Source of the DNA: JAQUCI01 sp964553255
GTDB lineage: Bacteria; Bacillota_I; Bacilli_A; Erysipelotrichales; Erysipelotrichaceae
Assembly (NCBI GenBank): GCA_964553255.1
Contig: CAZKJS010000003.1
Coordinates: 25,803 to 89,802 of the forward strand
Direction of reading: 5' to 3'
Length of the DNA: 64,000 nucleotides
A program made the position numbers and the translations under genes. Positions 18,088 through 26,898 of this stretch are shown in pieces. The notes below the pieces were generated by a model. That model ran no database searches. It was not told the origin of the DNA and was given only the letters and a program-made list of their open reading frames with translations. Position 1 is the first letter of the stretch; each line of letters opens with the position of its first letter.

Positions 18088-19209
18088 TTATCGCATATGA
18101 TCATAAGCTAGTTTTTCAACAGTTTTAATGATGAGTTCTTTCGTGTTTATGAAGCACTCTTCAATATTCTCTGCCATGTCTAATATCTGATATACTGCTT
18201 TTACTCCTAGATCAAATAAGCGTTGATATCCTTCTTTATATTGACCACAGATCACATACAATGGTACATTTTTCGCCTTAGTGTATTTCGCAATACCAGC
18301 GATCACCTTACCATAAGCTGATTGTTGATCACATTGTCCTTCACCACTTATGACAATAGTATTATCATCAAGCATCCTATCAAATGTTAGATATTGAAGT
18401 AATAGATCAATTCCTGAATACCTTTTAGCATGTAATACTTTTATCAAAGCCGCCCCCATACCACCAGCAGCCCCACCACTGATGACTTCATCAAGTGGAT
18501 AACCAATGCTGCTCATGATTTGATGATAGTTAGTCATCGCACTTTCCAAGAAAACTAATGTTTCATCATCCGCATGTTTTTGAGTACCAAAGACAAAAGT
18601 TGCACCATTTTTTCCTAAAAGGGTATTAACAACATCACTTGCGACAATTAACTCAATTTCATTAAAATCGATGACGTTTGTGGTAACTACGCTTTTTATC
18701 AAAGCTAATGATGACGCTCTTGGTTTAAGTAGTTTTCCTTTATCATCATAAAAAGCATAGCCTAAAGCTTGCAATAAACCCATACCACCATCATTGGTCG
18801 AACTACCACCTAGGCCAACAATTATTCTCTTATAACCTAATGCGTGCAATTGTTTTAAAACTAATCCTACCCCAAATGAGGTCGCTTCTAATAGATTAGA
18901 TTCTTCTTTACTGTACATCGTTAAACCAACAATACTAGCTACTTCAATAACAACTGTCTTTTCATCCAAGATACCAACTGGCACAACAATCGGTTTAAGG
19001 TATGCATCAAGTGTTTCAATATGCATGACACTTCCGTTTTTAGCACTTACAAAAGCCGCTACTGTTCCTTCACCACCATCAGCGATAACAAAAGATCTGA
19101 CATCAAGTGCCAAATCTGTTCTCTCTAGACCTTCTCTGATCGCTTGCCCTATCTCTTCACTTGTTAAACTACCTTTAAATGAATCAGGTAATACTAGAAC
19201 CTTAGTCAT
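18088..19209 (-). CDS. Glycerate kinase
   Basis: 373 residues of the GlxK/GarK family, which phosphorylates D-glycerate to 2-phosphoglycerate. Clear family segments are LPDSFKGSLTS (7-17), IADGGEGTVAAF near 43-54, GLGGSSTNDGGMG near 130-142 and SGEGQCDQQSAYGK near 280. It feeds lower glycolysis. Six bases separate it from the upstream PH-like membrane gene, so the two are probably co-transcribed, although the functional link is unclear. Confidence 0.93.
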   Translation of the reverse strand: MTKVLVLPDSFKGSLTSEEIGQAIREGLERTDLALDVRSFVIADGGEGTVAAFVSAKNGSVMHIETLDAYLKPIVVPVGILDEKTVVIEVASIVGLTMYSKEESNLLEATSFGVGLVLKQLHALGYKRIIVGLGGSSTNDGGMGLLQALGYAFYDDKGKLLKPRASSLALIKSVVTTNVIDFNEIELIVASDVVNTLLGKNGATFVFGTQKHADDETLVFLESAMTNYHQIMSSIGYPLDEVISGGAAGGMGAALIKVLHAKRYSGIDLLLQYLTFDRMLDDNTIVISGEGQCDQQSAYGKVIAGIAKYTKAKNVPLYVICGQYKEGYQRLFDLGVKAVYQILDMAENIEECFINTKELIIKTVEKLAYDHMR

Positions 19210-19215
19210 GATAAA

Positions 19216-19677
19216 TCAACGCTTTTTTGCCGGTTTTATCTCTTGATTAGGCAAGATTGTACGCATCGTTTTCAATAAGCGATTTGGTGATATCGTTTCA
19301 AATTTATAAGTACTACCATCTGTCAATCTTAAGTTGATAACATCAAGCGTATTCTTACCTGGACTAAATTCCCACGAAATAATGTCTTCAAGATAGTATA
19401 TATTACACTCACGATCATTTTTATAAATGTAAGCAATAATGTAGTCTTCGGTAATCGTAAATAATTTACGCTCTTTGGTAAAAAGTAACACATAGGATAT
19501 AACGATCACAATCGCAATTCCTACATAACGTAAATTGGTATAAACAGCCATGATCACGCCAATAGCCATTACTAGTGCTAACGCAAAATAAGGTTTGTTT
19601 ACTTGTTCAAGTAAGCGTTTACTTTCGCTTGGTACATCTTCAATCCTTATCGTTCTGTCTTTGAAATCATTACTCAT
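19216..19677 (-). CDS. Small membrane protein with a PH-like domain
   Basis: 153 residues. Two adjacent hydrophobic helices (about 29-48 and 50-66) are followed by a beta-rich cytoplasmic part, FTITEDYIIAYIYKN onward, with ISWEFSPGKNTLDVINLRLTDG, the pattern of bacterial PH-like (bPH2) membrane proteins. Function unknown. It leads a short unit with glycerate kinase. Confidence 0.55.
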   Translation of the reverse strand: MSNDFKDRTIRIEDVPSESKRLLEQVNKPYFALALVMAIGVIMAVYTNLRYVGIAIVIVISYVLLFTKERKLFTITEDYIIAYIYKNDRECNIYYLEDIISWEFSPGKNTLDVINLRLTDGSTYKFETISPNRLLKTMRTILPNQEIKPAKKR

Positions 19678-19868
19678 TTTAATTCCTCTTTTTCAATTAT
19701 AACCACATTCAAAAATCATTTCAACATTATATCATAAACCGACAACATACCATTAACGGCTAAATCTTAGATGAAGCATATAAATATCATAGCACAACCC
19801 CAAACAATAATTGGTAAATATATGTGAAATTTACCCATAATATTCTACTTTAAATAGCTAAATAATGG

Positions 19869-19877
19869 TGCTATACT
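19869..19877 (+). promoter_or_regulatory. Extended -10 promoter of tRNA-Glu
   Basis: TGCTATACT, a TG-n plus -10 element, ends 11 bases before the tRNA 5' end. No good -35 box is seen. Confidence 0.6.
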
Positions 19878-19887
19878 AATCCTGCAT

Positions 19888-19963
19888 GGTCCGTTGGTGA
19901 AGCGGTTAACACACCAGATTCTCAATCTGGCATACACGGGTTCAAGCCCCGTACGGACTACCA
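19888..19963 (+). tRNA. tRNA-Glu (anticodon CTC)
   Basis: 76 bases including encoded CCA. Acceptor GGTCCGT with ACGGACT, D arm TGGTGAAGCGGTTAACACA, anticodon stem CCAGA/TCTGG around TTCTCAA giving CTC (reads GAG), T arm CGGGG-type with TTCAAGC. The overall pattern matches tRNA-Glu. A CTC isoacceptor is the less common form; a TTC species must exist elsewhere. Confidence 0.92.
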
Positions 19964-19971
19964 TAACAATC

Positions 19972-19996
19972 AAACGCCCACAAGCGTTTTTTATTT
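19972..19996 (+). terminator. Terminator after tRNA-Glu
   Basis: AAACGC, loop CCACAA, GCGTTT, then TTTATTTT. It starts eight bases after the tRNA CCA. Confidence 0.85.
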
Positions 19997-20509
19997 TAAT
20001 ACAATAACTAAAACAAATGGTAAGCGACAATGCTGAGCAAAGAAATCATTCATCGATAGTAAATGATTATCTTCACCACCTATCGCATTAAAGAATCGAT
20101 ACTGACCATTATCCTTTTTTTGGTATGTAACAAAATGTAGTTCTTTCCCTTCAAAATATCTAATAATACCAACTTCACTCATTAATGCTCTTATTAAAGC
20201 TTTCTTCTTACCTCTTACTATCTGATAAGTTAATTCACTCTTATCTAAAAAAGCCTTCATCGTTTTCATTGGTGTTCCAAGATAACCATGATAGATCAAG
20301 ATGTCATTCATCATATGATATACATCTTGATATGATGTTTCTATATTAAAGGCATGCATCATGTTATAGATCGCAATCCAGCCACAACCATTGATATCCG
20401 AGCTTAGCTTGCCATAATTAAGTCCTTTAGTCAAAGCTTGGTCAATGATAAAACCATCTTTACTTAAGGCTTCTATTGGCAATCTTTTTTCATTTTCATT
20501 ATTTATCAT
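19991..20509 (-). CDS. Possible papain-fold (C39-like) cysteine peptidase, cytoplasmic
   Basis: 172 residues with no signal peptide or membrane helix. A motif NGCGWIAIYN puts Cys42 at the start of a helix, ELHFVTYQ places His125 on a strand and FFNAIGG places Asn141 shortly after, the Cys-His-Asn order of C39/papain-like proteases. This is my inference from spacing; I do not recognise a named family. It ends 4 bases before the GNAT-like gene upstream of it (20514), suggesting co-transcription with that gene. Confidence 0.5.
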   Translation of the reverse strand: MINNENEKRLPIEALSKDGFIIDQALTKGLNYGKLSSDINGCGWIAIYNMMHAFNIETSYQDVYHMMNDILIYHGYLGTPMKTMKAFLDKSELTYQIVRGKKKALIRALMSEVGIIRYFEGKELHFVTYQKKDNGQYRFFNAIGGEDNHLLSMNDFFAQHCRLPFVLVIVLK

Positions 20510-20513
20510 TTTA

Positions 20514-21641
20514 TCACGATAATTTCTTTATAAAACAACGTCTTCTTTTATGTTGTATCTTACTAAAACGTTTCCACTGTGCTTGAATTTTCTCATTTAG
20601 TTCAAGCATAGGACCAGTCTCAGCAAACTTGATACCGTTTTTGATCGCATTTTGAAGTATCTTATCGATAATGATCGCATTGACTCCTTTTCCTTGATAA
20701 TCAGGATGTACTGCGATCAAAAACATATCTAAAGTATCGTTATGTTTCATCGCTTTAAGTATTCTTAGAAAACCAAAAGGTAATAAGCGGCCATTACTTT
20801 TCTTAAATGCTTTATTCATACTTGGTGCACAAATACCAAAACCAATCATTTCATTTTTTTCATTCATGACAAAACTGACGTAATCCATGTTGATCATTGG
20901 TAAAAACTTATTTACATAACGTCTAATCTGACGATCATTGAGATCTACCACACTGTATAATGGTGCATATGCGACATTAAGTAAAGCAAACATCTTTTTG
21001 ATATATGGATAAGCGCCAAGATGCGTTTTAACATTCGCTTCTTTAAGTTTATAGATTGATTGCATCCGTTTTGAGATCAAACCAATACTTTCAACGGTCT
21101 TTGGGTTATACTCATCAAACAAACGGTACTCAATCCAATCTACATCCTTAGTATAACCAAGATGAGTTAGTTGTTTGACATAGTAAGGATGATTATAGTA
21201 AGTAAAGAAAAGATTTGGTTCTTCAAATCCTTCTACCAACATACCTTCGCGATCAAGATCACTAAAACCTAATGGCCCATGCACCTCATCACAACCTAAA
21301 CTCAAAGCATATGTTTCAACTGTTTTAAATAAAGCATCAACGACTTCATCATCATCTATAAAATCAACTTGCGTAAAACGCATCCGATTAGTATGCCAGA
21401 TTTTATTTGATTTATGACTAAGGATAGCTCCTATTCTACCAACAATTTGATCATCACGATAAGCTAAAAAACACTTCGCTTCACAATATTCAAAAGCTGG
21501 GTTACGCTTACGATTCCAGTCATCAAGATCATCCGCATAAGTAGCCGGTACAAAATAGGGACTATCTTTATATAATTTATTTGGGTAATCGACAAACTTA
21601 CGTAAATCTTTCTTACTTATTACTTCTTTAACAACTACCAT
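20514..21641 (-). CDS. YghO-like GNAT-superfamily protein
   Basis: 375 residues from the ATG at 21641, which follows AGGAGAAAAAGCATC; a longer frame to 21692 exists but lacks a ribosome site. The protein matches the group with N-terminal FVDYPNKLYKDSPYFVP, ...NPAFEYCEAKCFLAYRDDQIVGRIGAI and C-terminal LIAVHPDYQGKGVNAIIID, the acetyl-CoA-binding loop. Members are large single-GNAT-domain proteins; the substrate is unknown. Confidence 0.85.
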   Translation of the reverse strand: MVVVKEVISKKDLRKFVDYPNKLYKDSPYFVPATYADDLDDWNRKRNPAFEYCEAKCFLAYRDDQIVGRIGAILSHKSNKIWHTNRMRFTQVDFIDDDEVVDALFKTVETYALSLGCDEVHGPLGFSDLDREGMLVEGFEEPNLFFTYYNHPYYVKQLTHLGYTKDVDWIEYRLFDEYNPKTVESIGLISKRMQSIYKLKEANVKTHLGAYPYIKKMFALLNVAYAPLYSVVDLNDRQIRRYVNKFLPMINMDYVSFVMNEKNEMIGFGICAPSMNKAFKKSNGRLLPFGFLRILKAMKHNDTLDMFLIAVHPDYQGKGVNAIIIDKILQNAIKNGIKFAETGPMLELNEKIQAQWKRFSKIQHKRRRCFIKKLS

Positions 21642-21708
21642 GATGCTTTTTCTCCTGTATTCTATGATAATACCAGTAAAATCTTCTAGCAATCAAAATA
21701 TATGCTTA

Positions 21709-22875
21709 TTATAATTTAGCCAAGAATTTCTCGATTCTTATTAACGCTTCCTTGATATGTTTTATTGAATAACAATATGAAACCCTAATAAATCCTTCAC
21801 CACTTTCACCAAAAGCATTGCCAGGAACTACTGCAACATGTTGATCATATAACAAGCGTTCACAAAACTCATCAGATGTCATATTAGTTGATCTAATATC
21901 AGGGAAAACATAGAAAGCACCTTGTGGTATGTAGCAGCTTAAGTTTAAACGATTAAATCCCTCGGTGATAAAACGTCTTCTGAAATCAAAATCTTCTCTC
22001 ACCTTGATAATATCCTCATCTGCGTTAGCTAAAGCTGCTATTCCAGCATATTGTGAAATAGTAGGAGCACACATTATAGTATATTGATGAATCTTGATCA
22101 TTTGACTGATAAACGCTTTAGGACCACAAACATAACCCAAACGCCATCCTGTCATTGAGAACGTTTTAGAAAAACCATTTATAAGCAAGGTTCTTTCTTT
22201 CATTCCATCAATTGCGGCAATTGAAAAATGCTTTGTGTTAGTGTAGTTTAATTCAGCATAAATTTCATCAGAGATAACAACTATATTGTGTTTGATCAAT
22301 ATTGGGGCGATAGCCCGTAAATCATCTTCTGTCATAATGGCACCGGTTGGATTATTAGGGTAAGACATTATCAAAACCTTGGTTTTAGCAGTTATGGCCG
22401 CACTCAATAATTCAGGTGTTATCTTGAAATTATCCTCTTTAAAAGTCTTAATAGGTACTACCTTACCATTTACTAACTGGGTTATGGGCATATAACATAC
22501 ATAACAGGGCTCAGGTATCAATATTTCATCACCATCACTGATAAGTGTTCGCAGTGCTATATCGATAGCTTCGCTTGCTCCAACAGTCACAATCACTTCA
22601 CTGTTAAAATCATATGTAACATCAAACCTTTTTAGATACTCACAAATAGCTTTCCTTAAGTCTTTTAAGCCTAAATTATCAGTATATCTAGTTGTACCAT
22701 TACTAATTGCCTCAATAGCTGCTTGTCTAATATGCCAAGGTGTTAGAAAATCTGGTTCACCAACTCCAAGTGAAATAACATCATCCATTTGTGCTGCTAA
22801 ATCAAAATAGCGCCTTATCTTAGACGTTGGCATTGCTAATACTTTTTTATTTATTAGTTTTTCATGATCGATCAC
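21709..22875 (-). CDS. Class I PLP-dependent aminotransferase (aspartate/aromatic type)
   Basis: 388 residues. MSYPNNPTGAIM near 170, SDEIYAELNY near 200 and SKTFSMTGWRLGY near 234-246 (PLP lysine in SKT) are the fold-type I hallmarks. Transfers an amino group between an amino acid and a 2-oxo acid; substrate class is likely aspartate or aromatic but not certain. It overlaps the Lrp/AsnC gene by four bases (ATGA at 22872-22875), so the regulator and enzyme are co-expressed. Confidence 0.92.
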   Translation of the reverse strand: MIDHEKLINKKVLAMPTSKIRRYFDLAAQMDDVISLGVGEPDFLTPWHIRQAAIEAISNGTTRYTDNLGLKDLRKAICEYLKRFDVTYDFNSEVIVTVGASEAIDIALRTLISDGDEILIPEPCYVCYMPITQLVNGKVVPIKTFKEDNFKITPELLSAAITAKTKVLIMSYPNNPTGAIMTEDDLRAIAPILIKHNIVVISDEIYAELNYTNTKHFSIAAIDGMKERTLLINGFSKTFSMTGWRLGYVCGPKAFISQMIKIHQYTIMCAPTISQYAGIAALANADEDIIKVREDFDFRRRFITEGFNRLNLSCYIPQGAFYVFPDIRSTNMTSDEFCERLLYDQHVAVVPGNAFGESGEGFIRVSYCYSIKHIKEALIRIEKFLAKL

Positions 22876-23351
22876 AATACAATATTACCCCTATCATCTC
22901 TCTTATCCCCAATCAAACTAACACCCATATCCTTATATCTTTTTAACACAAAATGGGTCGTAGTCGATTGGACTGGATCCATTACGGCTAGAGTTTCTGA
23001 AACAAACAGCGCTACTTCATGAAATGTTCTACCAACAACTTGTACTGCTAGATCATAACTACCAGACATTAAGTAAACACTGGTCACTTCATCAAATGAC
23101 ATGATCTTCTCAGCTATTTCATCAAATCCAGCTACTGCCTGTGGTATGACTTTTAGTTCAATGAGCGCACTTACCTTATCAGGATAGGCTAAATCCCAAT
23201 TATACATTGGCTTATAACCACAGATCACGCCATCTTTTTCTAATTGATCAAGTTTCTTGGCTACTTCGCTTTCATCAAGTTTTAACATAGTCGCAAGTTC
23301 ATGGTTAGTATAGCGAGCATTCTCATTTAACAACTTAAGTAATTTTTCCAT
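22872..23351 (-). CDS. Lrp/AsnC-family transcriptional regulator
   Basis: 159 residues. An N-terminal winged helix (LKLLNENARYTNHELATMLKLDESEVAKKLDQLEKDGVI, residues about 4-43) is followed by an alpha-beta ligand-binding RAM-type domain (about 63-145). Such proteins sense amino acids and often control metabolism genes. It is upstream of, and overlapping, the aminotransferase, so it probably regulates it and itself. The ATG follows AATATATTGAGGTAATAAT. Confidence 0.92.
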   Translation of the reverse strand: MEKLLKLLNENARYTNHELATMLKLDESEVAKKLDQLEKDGVICGYKPMYNWDLAYPDKVSALIELKVIPQAVAGFDEIAEKIMSFDEVTSVYLMSGSYDLAVQVVGRTFHEVALFVSETLAVMDPVQSTTTHFVLKRYKDMGVSLIGDKRDDRGNIVL

Positions 23352-23430
23352 ATTATTACCTCAATATATTTGATAAAAGTATAACATATTAGTAAATGCG
23401 ACTGATTATTTTTTTATACTGGTTTAAACC

Positions 23431-23459
23431 TTGACAAAAGCAGATTATGATTTTAGTAT
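23431..23459 (+). promoter_or_regulatory. Sigma-A-type promoter of tRNA-Gln
   Basis: TTGACA (23431-23436), 17-base spacer, TAGTAT (23454-23459), placed 13 bases before the tRNA 5' end. Confidence 0.75.
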
Positions 23460-23472
23460 TAATTTGTTTGAT

Positions 23473-23548
23473 TGGGGCATCGCCAAGCGGTAAGGCATCA
23501 GACTCTGACTCTGACATTGCGAAGGTTCGAATCCTTCTGCCCCAGCCA
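23473..23548 (+). tRNA. tRNA-Gln (anticodon CTG)
   Basis: Acceptor TGGGGCA/TGCCCCA, discriminator G and encoded CCA. D arm TCGCCAAGCGGTAAGGCA, anticodon stem TCAGA/TCTGA around CTCTGAC giving CTG (reads CAG), T arm AAGGTTCGAATCCTT. The framework matches tRNA-Gln. CTG is the less common isoacceptor; a TTG species is expected elsewhere. Confidence 0.92.
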
Positions 23549-23658
23549 TTTTTTTATTTAATCTACTTTGCATGATCTTATATAAGCAATGACTGTATTA
23601 TCAATGTTGGCAGTTTTTGTTGTTTATTATATAATAATCTAAGAAAGAGAGATCGATA

Positions 23659-23817
23659 ATGGACAAATATACTTGCCTTCTATGTGGCTATGTTTATGAT
23701 GAAGAGTTGGGTGATCCGGATAACGGTGTAGCTCCTGGCACAAAATGGGATGATCTTCCAGAAGATTGGGTTTGCCCTTTGTGTGGTGCTGGCAAAGATT
23801 CATTTGAAGCACAATAA
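23659..23817 (+). CDS. rd: Rubredoxin
   Basis: A 52-residue protein: MDKYTCLLCGYVYDEELG, then VCPLCGAGKDSF, giving the two CxxC knuckles that bind a single iron. Rubredoxins carry electrons in oxygen-detoxifying chains (rubrerythrin, flavodiiron, superoxide reductase) of anaerobes. A ribosome site GAAAGAGAGATCGATA precedes the ATG. It converges on the NfnB-like gene through a shared terminator. Confidence 0.95.
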   Translation: MDKYTCLLCGYVYDEELGDPDNGVAPGTKWDDLPEDWVCPLCGAGKDSFEAQ

Positions 23818-23820
23818 TTA

Positions 23821-23846
23821 AAAAGCGGTTATATCCGCTTTTATTT
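23821..23846. terminator. Shared terminator between rubredoxin and the NfnB-like gene
   Basis: AAAAGCGG (23821-23828), loop TTATAT, CCGCTTTT (23835-23842), then ATTTT. The A-rich side serves the convergent gene on the minus strand. Confidence 0.8.
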
Positions 23847-25208
23847 TGTCAATTTTGCGATGATAGCTTTAGCCGCTAATTTACCAGCTTGCATAGCCTT
23901 GATTACGGTTGCAGCTCCTGTTACGGCATCACCACCAGCATAAACGTTAGCTAAATTGGTTGCACCATCATCATCTGTGATAATACAGCCCCATTTATTA
24001 GTCGCAAGTTCCACAGTGCTTTGTTTGATCAAAGGATTAGGTGATGTGCCAATAGCCATTATCACCATGTCACATGTAATCTCAAATTCACTACCAACAA
24101 CTTCAACCGGCCTTTGTCGATTGCTTTCATCTGGTTTTGATAGTTCCATTTTGATACATTTGATACCTTTTACTTGATACTTATCATCTTTCAGTATCGC
24201 AACCGGTGATGTTAGTAATCTAAATTCTATTCCTTCTTCTATGGCGTGTTCAACTTCTTCATGTCTTGCTGGTAACTCATTCATTGAACGTCGATATACA
24301 ATTGTGACTTTCTTAGCGCCATTACGCAAAGCAGAGCGAGCAGCGTCCATCGCCACATTGCCACCACCGACAACAACTACATCCTCTCCTACATAAACAG
24401 GCGTCATACTATTTTTTTGATAGCTCTTCATTAAGTTAATACGCGTTAAGAATTCATTTGCGGCATATACACCATTTAAGCTTTCTCCAGGTATATTCAT
24501 AAACTTAGGTAAACCAGCACCTGTTGCAATATAGACTGCCTCAAAATCAGCTTCAAACAGTTCAGCAATTGTGATTGTCTTACCAATTATCGTGTTAGTT
24601 ACAATCTTTACTCCCATATTCACAAGGTTATCTATTTCCTTATCAACTACTTTTTTTGGTAACCTAAATTCAGGTATACCATATACTAAAACCCCACCTG
24701 GCATATGAAGAGCTTCAAAAATGGTTGGTTGAAAACCAGCCTTTGCAAGTTCAGCAGCACATGATAATCCTGATGGCCCTGAACCAATTATCGCAACTTT
24801 AGCCTTTGTTAGTGAAGCACTTGTTACATTGTTTGTTTGCGTATTAAACCAATCACCAATAAAGCGTTCTAATCGACCAATTCCAACCGGTTCATTTCTA
24901 ATACCTTTAACACAAACAGCTTCACATTGTGATTCTTGTGGGCAGACTCTACCACATATTGCTGGTAAATTGTTAGCTTGAGCTATTATTTGATATGCCT
25001 TAAGATAATCTTGTTTCTTTATCTCTTGAATAAATGCCGGTATATTGATATTGACTGGACAACCCTTAACACATGGTTGATGAATACAATTTAGACATCT
25101 ATCAGCTTCAATAAGCGCGTCTTTTTCACTATAACCACAGGTAACCTCAATGAAACTCTTATTTCTGATCTTAGGATCAACAGTTAGCATTGGTGTTTTC
25201 TTTTCCAT
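23841..25208 (-). CDS. nfnB: NfnB-like (GltD-type) NADPH-binding flavoprotein subunit
   Basis: 455 residues. N-terminal CLNCIHQPCVKGCPVNINIP and the following ICGRVCPQESQCEAVC cysteines bind two [4Fe-4S] clusters; then FAD-binding GSGPSGLSCAAELAKAG (about 141-157), NAD(P)-binding GGGNVAMDAARSA (about 277-289) and AIGTSPNP near 393. It overlaps the next upstream gene, a FNR-type flavoprotein, by one base; the pair is the NfnA-NfnB arrangement, which in clostridia couples NADH, NADPH and ferredoxin by electron bifurcation. GltD in glutamate synthase is the alternative, but no GltB is present. Confidence 0.85.
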   Translation of the reverse strand: MEKKTPMLTVDPKIRNKSFIEVTCGYSEKDALIEADRCLNCIHQPCVKGCPVNINIPAFIQEIKKQDYLKAYQIIAQANNLPAICGRVCPQESQCEAVCVKGIRNEPVGIGRLERFIGDWFNTQTNNVTSASLTKAKVAIIGSGPSGLSCAAELAKAGFQPTIFEALHMPGGVLVYGIPEFRLPKKVVDKEIDNLVNMGVKIVTNTIIGKTITIAELFEADFEAVYIATGAGLPKFMNIPGESLNGVYAANEFLTRINLMKSYQKNSMTPVYVGEDVVVVGGGNVAMDAARSALRNGAKKVTIVYRRSMNELPARHEEVEHAIEEGIEFRLLTSPVAILKDDKYQVKGIKCIKMELSKPDESNRQRPVEVVGSEFEITCDMVIMAIGTSPNPLIKQSTVELATNKWGCIITDDDGATNLANVYAGGDAVTGAATVIKAMQAGKLAAKAIIAKLTK

Positions 25209-26050
25209 TATCCCAACTCCTTACTAAAAAGATTGCAACTTTCTTCATAACGATGCTTTTCAAAGTCACGATAAAAGCTAGCCCTTGCGATGGCATCATC
25301 AAAATCAACCATATGACCATCAAAATCAGGTCCATCAACACAAGCAAACTTCATTTCATTATTCACTAAAACGCGACACCCACCACACATACCAGTACCA
25401 TCAATCATAATAGGATTCATACTTACCGTTGTCTTGATCTGATAAGGTTTGGTTGTGATAGCCACATATTTCATCATGATCAATGGACCAATCGCAAAAA
25501 CATGATCGATAGTAGTGTCAGCGCTTATGATCGCTTTTAATTTATCCGTTACTAACCCTTTTTCTTGATAACTGCCGTCATCAGTCATGATATATAGTTG
25601 ATCACTATGCTTCTTAAACTCGTCTTCAAGTATTACTAAGTCTTTATTTCTAAATCCTAATATTGTTATGACTTTCTTGCCTTTTTCATGTAGTGCTTTT
25701 ACTATCGGAAAAGCAATAGCTGATCCCACACCACCACCAATAACGATAGTCTTCTCAATATTATCTAATTCACTAGCCCTTCCCAAAGGACCAACAAGGT
25801 CACACAAACAATCATTTTCTTTAAGTTGATTTAATTGATAAGTAGTCGCACCAACAATTTGAAAGATAAGTGTTATAAGACCTTGTTCAATATCACTATT
25901 AGCGATCGTTAGCGGAATTCTTTCACCATCTGTGGCAACTCTTAATATGACAAACTGTCCTGGCTTCGCCTTCTTTGCGATCAAAGGAGCATAAACATCG
26001 ATTTTAGAAACAGTTGGATTTAATTCCTTTTTATTGATAATCTCAAACAT
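25208..26050 (-). CDS. nfnA: NfnA-like FNR-type flavoprotein subunit
   Basis: 280 residues. A ferredoxin-reductase-like FAD domain (RVATDGERIPLTIAN near 38-52), an NAD-binding domain (IGGGVGSAIAFPIV near 103) and a C-terminal [2Fe-2S] part with GTGMCGGCRV, FACVDGPDFDGHMVDF. The PyrK/HydG-like family matches the NfnA subunit. Together with NfnB it would move electrons between NADH, ferredoxin and NADP. The gene is first of the two and has its own upstream region of 218 bases with no obvious other element. Confidence 0.85.
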   Translation of the reverse strand: MFEIINKKELNPTVSKIDVYAPLIAKKAKPGQFVILRVATDGERIPLTIANSDIEQGLITLIFQIVGATTYQLNQLKENDCLCDLVGPLGRASELDNIEKTIVIGGGVGSAIAFPIVKALHEKGKKVITILGFRNKDLVILEDEFKKHSDQLYIMTDDGSYQEKGLVTDKLKAIISADTTIDHVFAIGPLIMMKYVAITTKPYQIKTTVSMNPIMIDGTGMCGGCRVLVNNEMKFACVDGPDFDGHMVDFDDAIARASFYRDFEKHRYEESCNLFSKELG

Positions 26051-26268
26051 ACATATCCCCCAATCAATGTAATATATTATAAACCATTATGAAGATAATG
26101 ATATGTTAAATTATCATGATATTTAACTAAGTTAATTTTCAGAGCTTATCAGCTTGTTATTATCAACACACACATTCTTATATAATCATGAACTCATAAT
26201 TATGGAAAATTATACTAGACGTTGAAAGTTCCAGTAACAATACACTTTTCAATAACGTTTAACTATTT

Positions 26269-26898
26269 TTAAATCTTTTCTATTTTAATTTTCCTTTCAG
26301 ATGCGTTTATACAAATATCATCATGACTCACAACGATGATAGTGCAACCCTTATCATTCAATCCTTTTAGTACATCGAGGATTACTTGTTGATTATCTGG
26401 ATCTAGCGAAGCGGTAGGTTCATCGGCAAGAATAATACTACTATTTTTGATCATTGCCTTTGCAATAGCAACGCGTTGCTGCTCACCTCCTGAAAGCTCA
26501 TATATCATCTTGTTCCCTATATTAGCTAAACCTACTTTTTCTAATGTTTTATCAATTAAGTCATGTCTTTTAGATTTATTAATGTTCCTAATTGATCTAA
26601 TAACATCAAAGTTCTCATAAACAGAAAGATCATCGATTAAACCGAAGTTTTGAAAAATGAATGAAATGTTTTCATCAAGGAGCTTTCTTCGATAGCGTTT
26701 GGTTATAGGCTTTTCATCATATAACACCAAACCGCTGTCATAATCTTCTATTAAACCTATGATATTTATTAGTGTCGTTTTACCACAACCAGATTGACCA
26801 TAAAAACAGATATAGTCTCCATCGTTTATCACAACACTAAAATCATTCAATACAATTCTTGAACCGAATGCTTTACTGATATTTCTTAATTCAATCAT
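26269..26898 (-). CDS. ABC transporter ATP-binding protein, bacteriocin-exporter type
   Basis: 209 residues. Walker A GQSGCGKTTL near 34-43, Q-loop FQNFGLIDD near 83, signature LSGGEQQRVAIAKA near 139-152, Walker B ILADEPTASLD near 156-166. It belongs to the MacB/LolD-like branch; the length and partner fit the lactococcin-972-associated type. It overlaps the large membrane protein by four bases (ATGA 26895-26898). Confidence 0.82.
   Translation of the reverse strand: MIELRNISKAFGSRIVLNDFSVVINDGDYICFYGQSGCGKTTLINIIGLIEDYDSGLVLYDEKPITKRYRRKLLDENISFIFQNFGLIDDLSVYENFDVIRSIRNINKSKRHDLIDKTLEKVGLANIGNKMIYELSGGEQQRVAIAKAMIKNSSIILADEPTASLDPDNQQVILDVLKGLNDKGCTIIVVSHDDICINASERKIKIEKI

Noticed and set aside
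26051..26268. A regulatory RNA between the NfnA gene and the ABC exporter
   Set aside because: AT-rich with no strong stem or T-run. Nothing I could support.
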